This document shows positions 13,948-19,048 of a stretch of DNA of 19,048 nucleotides, in pieces. Location: contig DATESN010000013.1 of assembly GCA_035270785.1 (NCBI GenBank), forward strand, positions 1 to 19,048, written 5' to 3'. The position numbers and the translations under genes were made by a program. The notes beneath the pieces are model-generated. The model worked only from the letters and a program-made list of their open reading frames with translations. It was not told where the DNA came from and did no database searches. How positions within the stretch are numbered: position 1 is the stretch's first letter; each line of letters begins with the position of its first letter. This stretch comes from DATESN01 sp035270785 (GTDB taxonomy: Bacteria; Bacillota; Clostridia; Lachnospirales; Lachnospiraceae).

Positions 13948-16900
13948 CTATTTTTCTGCCTCTATTGTTATTTGATAATGATAATAACCTTTTTTAATGC
14001 GATATTCTGAAAATATTGTCTTAGACCAGCCATTACTACCACCTAAACCCGCATGGGCATAATCAACATTCATATATATATTACCATCTCTTTGGATCTC
14101 ATCCTCATAATTAGCACTATCGCATGATGCAATAGAATAATCATGAATATCGAAGTGAAAAGGTACTGCTCCAGTAACACGTATCCCTTGACCTGATTCG
14201 TCCTTTACGACTAGGTACCTGACATCCTCTTTCCCCCCACATTCAACTGGCTTAATATAAGGAGTATATTGCTCTACAACAGTGCTTTTGTACAATCCTA
14301 TGTGTGCTGCTTCCTTTCTGTCACTATAATTTTCCCAGGGTCCTCTTCCATACCATTTTATTAATTCTTTATTATTCGGTAACACAAAGGATAATCCGAT
14401 CCTTGGGATGGTTTCGCTGGCACAATTATTTATCACTGTTTTATTTATCTCTATACCATTGCTACCGACCCTATATTGAGTTGCAACAATTAGTTTTTCA
14501 TTATTATAGGAAACGCTAGTTAATATATGAATTTGAGTATCTGCTACTATGGTTTTCACTTCTTTTACATTAATTCTAAGCTTATTTAGCCCTTCTTCTA
14601 TCCAACCACCCAAATAATTAAAACTTGGATGCTTCGTTCCTTCATCAATTCCAGTTGCAGCCCTATAAAAGTTATCACAACCACCCGTAAATGAGTTTAC
14701 ACCATTTAAAATCACCTTAGTGAAACTACAGGTGGATTTATCAAAAAGGATTTCACATTTATTTCCTACTATTAAAATCTTATCATCAGTTTCCTCCATA
14801 GTTAAATTATCACAACCTAAATTGCTCTTTTGACTTTCTAACAAAGATTCTTCTATAGGAAATTGGTATCTGTAAATTTCATCTCCTGCATGTTCATAAG
14901 CACAATCCTCTTTCAGAACCACTTTTAGGTTTATGAATGCTTCCCCATAAACTTTTTCAGGAGAATAGATCACTTCAATTTTCTCTGAAGTTTCTGGAAG
15001 AGTAAAGTATTGCTTTAGCTCTCCGCCTTCCACTATATTTCCATCACATTGCAGTTCCCATAAAATTTTCAAATGACTTAGATCTTTAAATAGATATTTA
15101 TTCTTGATATAGCATTCACTTTGATCCATAAATGGCTGTCTGGCTATATGGGTTATTTCAACTGGTGCTTGGCAGTTTCTAATCTCATAAGCTGCTGGTT
15201 TCCAGCCAAGATCTGGGAACACAACTCCATTCAAGCACATATCTTCTACAGAATCCTTGACCTCTTCACCAAATGCTCCTGCATATACATATCTGGTTGT
15301 TCCATCTTCTTTCTTCTGTACTAATGCTTTGTCTTGGAAATCCCATATATATCCACCCTGAAAACGGGGATACTTCTCTACCAAATCCCAATATACCCCA
15401 AAGTTACCATTGCTATTACTTTTCGCATATGCGTACTCACACATAATAAAAGGTCGTAAATCAGAAGAGTCTGCCATCTTCTTTTCTACCCAATCCTTTG
15501 ATGGATACATGGATGCAATAATATCAGAGATATTGCTTCCAGGATCATTAGATTCATATTGTACGTATCTTGACTTATCATATTCTTTTATCCAGCCATA
15601 CATTGCAGCATGATTTGCCCCGGCACCTGCCTCATTACCAAGAGACCATATAATAACAGATGGATGATTTTTATTCCTTATTACCATTCTTAAGGCTCGT
15701 TCCATATAGGCAGCTGTCCATTCTGGAGATGCACTAAGTTGTCCACCGTATTCATGAGTCTCAATATTAGCCTCATCCACTAGGTACAAACCCATTTCAT
15801 CACACAAATCGTACCATCTACTTGTATGGGGATAATGACTGTGTCTTACCGAATTAAAATTCATTCGCTTCATATTAATAATTTGTTGCTTCATATATTC
15901 CTCTGATACATATCTTCCAGTTTCAGGACAAAACTCATGCAAATTCACACCACGTACAATCAACCTTTTTCCGTTGATACATAAAACACCATCCTTACGA
16001 ATTTCAATATTACGAAAACCTACTCTTGTACTTTCTATATCGGTTATATTACCCGTACTATCTACGGTTTCCATAACTAAAGTATATAAATAGGGGTCTT
16101 CTGATGACCACAATTTTGGCTTCTTTATAGTAGTTGATGCAGATGCTATAAACTTTGCTTCAAGATAAACACCACATTGAAAATAAGGCAAGCTCTGAAA
16201 CTCTGACACAAGCTTTCTATTTGCATCATAAAGACTTAGATTGACATGGTATTCGCCATAACCTTTTACTACATTATTTGGCCACAGCATAACCTTAAGC
16301 TCAGCCTTTTCGTAATTATCGCCTTTAAATATTGTATCCACCTTGTAGTCAAAAACACGTTGTTTATTCTTAGCGTAAACTCTTACATCGCGATTTACTC
16401 CCGATAAATGCCAATAATCCTGGTCCTCCAAGTAGGTCCCGTCACAATATTGCAATACCTTTATAGCTAGTTCATTATTTCCGATTCTAATTGCATCTGT
16501 GATGTCAAAGACTGCTGCCAGCTTACTATCTTGGGAGTATCCTATTTCGATGCCATTAACCCATATATAAAAACAAGATTCAACGCCACCAAACTCAACA
16601 AATACATCCTTTCCTTCATAATATTCTGGTACTTCAAAGGTGGTTTGATAACAGCCTGTCATATTTCTTTCTGGTACATAGGGTGCATTTAATTCAACAT
16701 GTCCTTCTGCAACTTCAATTTCAAAATGTGAATTGGCACCTTCTCTTTTAAATGGATAAATGATATTGGTATAAACCGGTTTTGCATGACCATGTAGTTC
16801 CCAATTTGACGGAACTGGTATTAAACCCCAATCAGAATCCTTATAGTTTGTTTTTTCAAAGCCTTCTGGTGCCTCTAAAGGATTTGCGTGTAGCTTGAAT

Positions 16901-17049
16901 TTCCAGAAGCCATTTAAACTTTGAACATATTTTGAAATTGATTTATTATTTGTAAGAGCTTGTTCTACTGTTTCATATGCACCATAGGGGGAATGCATCG
17001 GATATCTGTTAACTTGTGTAATATGTTGGTTTTCCCATTGCAACTTCAT
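13948..17049 (-). CDS. lacZ: Beta-galactosidase, GH2 family, LacZ type
   Basis: This 1033-residue protein has the full LacZ layout: N-terminal sugar-binding domain (about 40-215), Ig-like domain (220-335), TIM barrel (340-630), a linking beta domain, and the C-terminal small-chain domain (about 755-1030) with WYGRGPWENYSDRK from Trp899. No signal peptide, so it is cytoplasmic and would act on imported galactosides. In the barrel, SLGNEAG supplies acid/base Glu473 and CEYAYAKSNSNG supplies nucleophile Glu538. VDEANIETHEYG and SVRHSHYPH are also conserved. Odd points are GVNLHEF where E. coli has GVNRHEH, and CEYAYAKSNS where it has CEYAHAMGNS; such variants suggest another GH2 subgroup, and lactose may not be the main substrate. 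AAGGAG lies 9 bases before ATG 17049. Terminators on both sides make it a single-gene unit. Confidence 0.93.
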   Translation of the reverse strand: MKLQWENQHITQVNRYPMHSPYGAYETVEQALTNNKSISKYVQSLNGFWKFKLHANPLEAPEGFEKTNYKDSDWGLIPVPSNWELHGHAKPVYTNIIYPFKREGANSHFEIEVAEGHVELNAPYVPERNMTGCYQTTFEVPEYYEGKDVFVEFGGVESCFYIWVNGIEIGYSQDSKLAAVFDITDAIRIGNNELAIKVLQYCDGTYLEDQDYWHLSGVNRDVRVYAKNKQRVFDYKVDTIFKGDNYEKAELKVMLWPNNVVKGYGEYHVNLSLYDANRKLVSEFQSLPYFQCGVYLEAKFIASASTTIKKPKLWSSEDPYLYTLVMETVDSTGNITDIESTRVGFRNIEIRKDGVLCINGKRLIVRGVNLHEFCPETGRYVSEEYMKQQIINMKRMNFNSVRHSHYPHTSRWYDLCDEMGLYLVDEANIETHEYGGQLSASPEWTAAYMERALRMVIRNKNHPSVIIWSLGNEAGAGANHAAMYGWIKEYDKSRYVQYESNDPGSNISDIIASMYPSKDWVEKKMADSSDLRPFIMCEYAYAKSNSNGNFGVYWDLVEKYPRFQGGYIWDFQDKALVQKKEDGTTRYVYAGAFGEEVKDSVEDMCLNGVVFPDLGWKPAAYEIRNCQAPVEITHIARQPFMDQSECYIKNKYLFKDLSHLKILWELQCDGNIVEGGELKQYFTLPETSEKIEVIYSPEKVYGEAFINLKVVLKEDCAYEHAGDEIYRYQFPIEESLLESQKSNLGCDNLTMEETDDKILIVGNKCEILFDKSTCSFTKVILNGVNSFTGGCDNFYRAATGIDEGTKHPSFNYLGGWIEEGLNKLRINVKEVKTIVADTQIHILTSVSYNNEKLIVATQYRVGSNGIEINKTVINNCASETIPRIGLSFVLPNNKELIKWYGRGPWENYSDRKEAAHIGLYKSTVVEQYTPYIKPVECGGKEDVRYLVVKDESGQGIRVTGAVPFHFDIHDYSIASCDSANYEDEIQRDGNIYMNVDYAHAGLGGSNGWSKTIFSEYRIKKGYYHYQITIEAEK

Positions 17050-17191
17050 ATAGTTAGTCTCCTTATTTTGGTAATGAGTGGTTAAATGCTATTATCTAAA
17101 TTTTTACATATTTTATTATACTAAATATTTAATGAATAATATATGCTTTGCAACAGATATATTATATCAAATCGCTGGTCGCATCAAAAAT

Positions 17192-17223
17192 GGCACCTTT
17201 CTAAATTTCTTTAGAAAGATGCC
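17192..17223 (-). terminator. Intrinsic terminator downstream of the esterase gene
   Basis: On the minus strand a continuous 14-bp stem forms, with CUUUCUAAA/UUUAGAAAG inside and GGCAU/GUGCC outside including one U-G wobble. It closes on a GAAA tetraloop and is followed by ATTTTTG. It lies 64 bp beyond the esterase stop and 142 bp before lacZ, so it separates the two transcription units. Confidence 0.9.
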
Positions 17224-17244
17224 CTGAAATAGTGATTTCTTATT

Positions 17245-17260
17245 AAAGGAAACTTCCTTT
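17245..17260. repeat. Small inverted repeat after the esterase stop
   Basis: AAAGGA-AACT-TCCTTT gives a 6-bp stem with a 4-base loop, 27 bp past the stop codon and just ahead of the main terminator. It may protect the mRNA end or may be incidental. Confidence 0.35.
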
Positions 17261-17287
17261 GCTAACTAAAATCCAGTGTCTTTCGTG

Positions 17288-18883
17288 TTATCTGGTAAAC
17301 TGCGATATAAACTTCCATGCATTCTCGCAAGTATGATGTCTGCACTCATGTCCCTGACCACTAACATTTGCAAATGCGGTTCGACAAACACCATCTTCGC
17401 TGTCAAAGAAATGAATGGTCAGATAGCTTTTTCTGGACTCATCATAAAGCTTCTCGACGCGATCACCAGAACATCCCCATATAGGATCTGCCCAATTTTC
17501 CTTATCGTCGTAGCTTAAGTCAAATCTAGTCTTGCACTTATTGACCTCTGCAGCATACTGTATCCTTTCAAGACTTGATTCAGCTTGGAAAGGTAATTCT
17601 GGCAAATGTGAATCTTCGCCACCCGAATAGAAAATTGGAACAGGAACAGTCCTATTCAGTTTGTCACTGAGGTGTAGACTAAATTGATTCTTCTTCATGG
17701 GAAACAGTGCACTTGCAGGGGCAAGACCTGCAAAAATTAAAGGATACTCCTGATACAAATCCCACGATTTTCCACTACCCATGGAAAATCCAGTTGCATA
17801 AATACGATGCTCATCTATATTGTAGCGTTTCTTAAGATTCTCAATTACTTCTACAACTTCTGTGGCTGTTACATTCAGATGATTTTCAAGTGAAACAAAT
17901 AAAAAGTTATATTTATGTGCGATTTTATACCATTCTGAAACAAATGTCAGGAACATCGAGGAATCGCCGCCACCATGAAATCCCATAAGTAGTTGGACTG
18001 GTCCTTTATCGAATATATCATTATTGTAGTATGCAAAATAGCCGACTTTATGCTCTGCTGTATCCTTAAATGCACCTCTGTTGTCAGGTGAAGTCTTAAC
18101 AAGTACGCTACCAACTTCCTCTGTCATATTCATAGATTCAAAATCAGGCTCCATCTCCATATTGCCACACCACATTTTAAACTTGCGCACAAAAGATTTG
18201 AAATCAGCCCTATAGTCAGGCTCCAACTTAATTAGCAGATTCGTACAATCCTTAAAGGCTTCATTTATTTCCTTAGAATTGCCAACACTCAATATACCTA
18301 TATCCTTACGCTCTGGTGCAGGAATAACACTCAGATTCTGCATGGAACACATAGCAGGAGTAATTTCACCAGGACCCCAGAGATACTCCCCATTTATTGT
18401 TTTTAGTAGATTCTTGGCAACATAATCTGCCGACTCGCCAAAACTATAAATATCTGCTCTGAATATTGCACCCCTTGCAAAATAACCCATAAACTTCTGT
18501 GTAAAAAAATTATGTATTTCTGCAATTCCATCTGCATAGCAGGGATCCATTTTGACTTCTGCTATAACGGATGCATATAGCTCCTCTGTTGCATTCTTCC
18601 ATCCACCTTCATCAGACGGATAAATAAAAAGGACGCTTGAATCCACTGCAGCCGCAATACTGCTAAGTCCGCTCTTCTTGGCAAAATCTATTGCCTCATC
18701 CCTGCTCTGCCTATTTTCTTCAAAGACCAGCAGTAATGGAGCCCGAAAGCTATAATTATTTGTCTGCCCATCAATATCATTTGCAGGTACGTACGTCTTA
18801 AGAAAAAATTTCTCGTATTCATTTTCCCAATATCTTCCACCCCCAGCCAATATGCTGACAGATGGTCTTTTCATCATTCCCAT
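17288..18883 (-). CDS. Esterase-like protein with two alpha/beta-hydrolase domains, the first degenerate
   Basis: In this 531-residue protein the C-terminal half (about 285-531) is an alpha/beta-hydrolase of the PHB-depolymerase/feruloyl-esterase type. It has the oxyanion loop FHGGGDSS, then RIYATGFSMGSGKS with nucleophile Ser367, GGEDSH with Asp424, and GQGHECRHH with His512, a complete triad in the usual order. The N-terminal half repeats the same pattern loosely: APLLLVFEENRQSRDEAI stands where the oxyanion loop would be, VLFIYPSDEGGW follows, and YSFGESADYVAKNLL puts a Ser at 151. I read it as a decayed copy of the fold. No signal peptide, so cytoplasmic. ATG 18883 follows GGGGG by 6 bases; an in-frame ATG at 18916 has no such site. 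The neighbouring beta-galactosidase suggests de-esterification of imported oligosaccharides, which is inference. Confidence 0.82.
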   Translation of the reverse strand: MGMMKRPSVSILAGGGRYWENEYEKFFLKTYVPANDIDGQTNNYSFRAPLLLVFEENRQSRDEAIDFAKKSGLSSIAAAVDSSVLFIYPSDEGGWKNATEELYASVIAEVKMDPCYADGIAEIHNFFTQKFMGYFARGAIFRADIYSFGESADYVAKNLLKTINGEYLWGPGEITPAMCSMQNLSVIPAPERKDIGILSVGNSKEINEAFKDCTNLLIKLEPDYRADFKSFVRKFKMWCGNMEMEPDFESMNMTEEVGSVLVKTSPDNRGAFKDTAEHKVGYFAYYNNDIFDKGPVQLLMGFHGGGDSSMFLTFVSEWYKIAHKYNFLFVSLENHLNVTATEVVEVIENLKKRYNIDEHRIYATGFSMGSGKSWDLYQEYPLIFAGLAPASALFPMKKNQFSLHLSDKLNRTVPVPIFYSGGEDSHLPELPFQAESSLERIQYAAEVNKCKTRFDLSYDDKENWADPIWGCSGDRVEKLYDESRKSYLTIHFFDSEDGVCRTAFANVSGQGHECRHHTCENAWKFISQFTR

Positions 18884-18931
18884 ATAATACCCCCATACTA
18901 ATTTATTATAATACACTTACATTATCCTGAT

Positions 18932-18954
18932 ATTGGACCGCGGCGATTTCCAAT
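18932..18954. repeat. Inverted repeat in the esterase leader, candidate operator
   Basis: ATTGGA and TCCAAT flank an 11-base spacer that contains CCGCGG, a GC-rich spot in AT-rich surroundings. The site falls about 20-40 bases downstream of the start point expected from the TTGACA promoter, which is a common place for a repressor operator. No regulator gene is in the window, so this is tentative. Confidence 0.35.
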
Positions 18955-18978
18955 CATCAAAAATAACTTATCAATCAA

Positions 18979-19007
18979 ATTTTCACTCTTTCTTGAAGTA
19001 TTGTCAA
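18979..19007 (-). promoter_or_regulatory. Sigma-A type promoter upstream of the esterase gene
   Basis: On the minus strand a perfect TTGACA (-35, 19002-19007), then 17 bases, then GAAAAT (-10, 4 of 6 matches). The expected start is near 18972, leaving a leader of about 90 bases. A second possible -10, a perfect TATAAT at 18905-18910, sits closer to the gene but lacks a good -35. Confidence 0.55.
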
Positions 19008-19048
19008 GGGTTTTGGGTAATGTTAATAATCCCAATCGGAAACTGCGT

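Noticed and set aside
17115..17166. Two TATAAT sequences upstream of lacZ (17115-17120 and 17161-17166, minus strand)
   Set aside because: Neither has a convincing -35 at 16-18 bases in this AT-rich gap, so I do not call a promoter, although one of them probably serves lacZ.

Overview
The window is AT-rich and its protein sequences read as a low-GC Gram-positive member of the Clostridia, probably Lachnospiraceae-like. The grounds are the strong purine-rich ribosome sites (AGGAGG, GGGGAGG), the Bacillus/Clostridium-type flagellar gene order with FliW-CsrA, the large hook-associated and cap proteins, and a LacZ-type beta-galactosidase beside a carbohydrate-esterase-like enzyme. The species is inference. 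Every gene I can support lies on the minus strand, so transcription runs from high to low coordinates. I see no tRNA, rRNA, CRISPR array, phage gene or insertion sequence.

Region 1 (9101 down to 1) is a late flagellar operon. A near-consensus sigma-D (sigma-28/FliA) promoter at 9075-9101 drives flgM, flgN, two different flgK genes, flgL, fliW, csrA, flaG and the first 554 codons of fliD, which runs off the left edge. FlgM holds back the sigma factor that reads this promoter. FlgN chaperones FlgK and FlgL, the hook-filament junction proteins, and FliD caps the filament. FliW sequesters the translational repressor CsrA. The order matches Bacillus subtilis, but yviE is missing between flgL and fliW and the flagellin gene is missing between csrA and flaG. 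A hairpin with GGA in its loop covers the flaG ribosome site and looks like a CsrA operator. A 12-bp tandem repeat fills most of the flaG-fliD gap.

Region 2 (13539 down to 9174) is a tight four-gene set encoding envelope proteins: a small membrane-anchored protein, a 936-residue predicted lipoprotein with two zinc ribbons and a C-terminal membrane bundle, a DUF1461-family membrane protein, and a lipoprotein rhodanese. The genes abut or overlap by one base, so they are probably one operon. Its joint function is unknown. A perfect 14-bp hairpin sits inside the DUF1461 coding sequence, and a 10-bp repeat lies upstream of the first gene.

Region 3 (19048 down to 13864) holds two separately terminated genes for carbohydrate use. 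One is an esterase-like protein that seems to carry two alpha/beta-hydrolase domains, the first degenerate, with a TTGACA-type promoter upstream. The other is a cytoplasmic 1033-residue GH2 beta-galactosidase. Each is followed by a strong intrinsic terminator hairpin.
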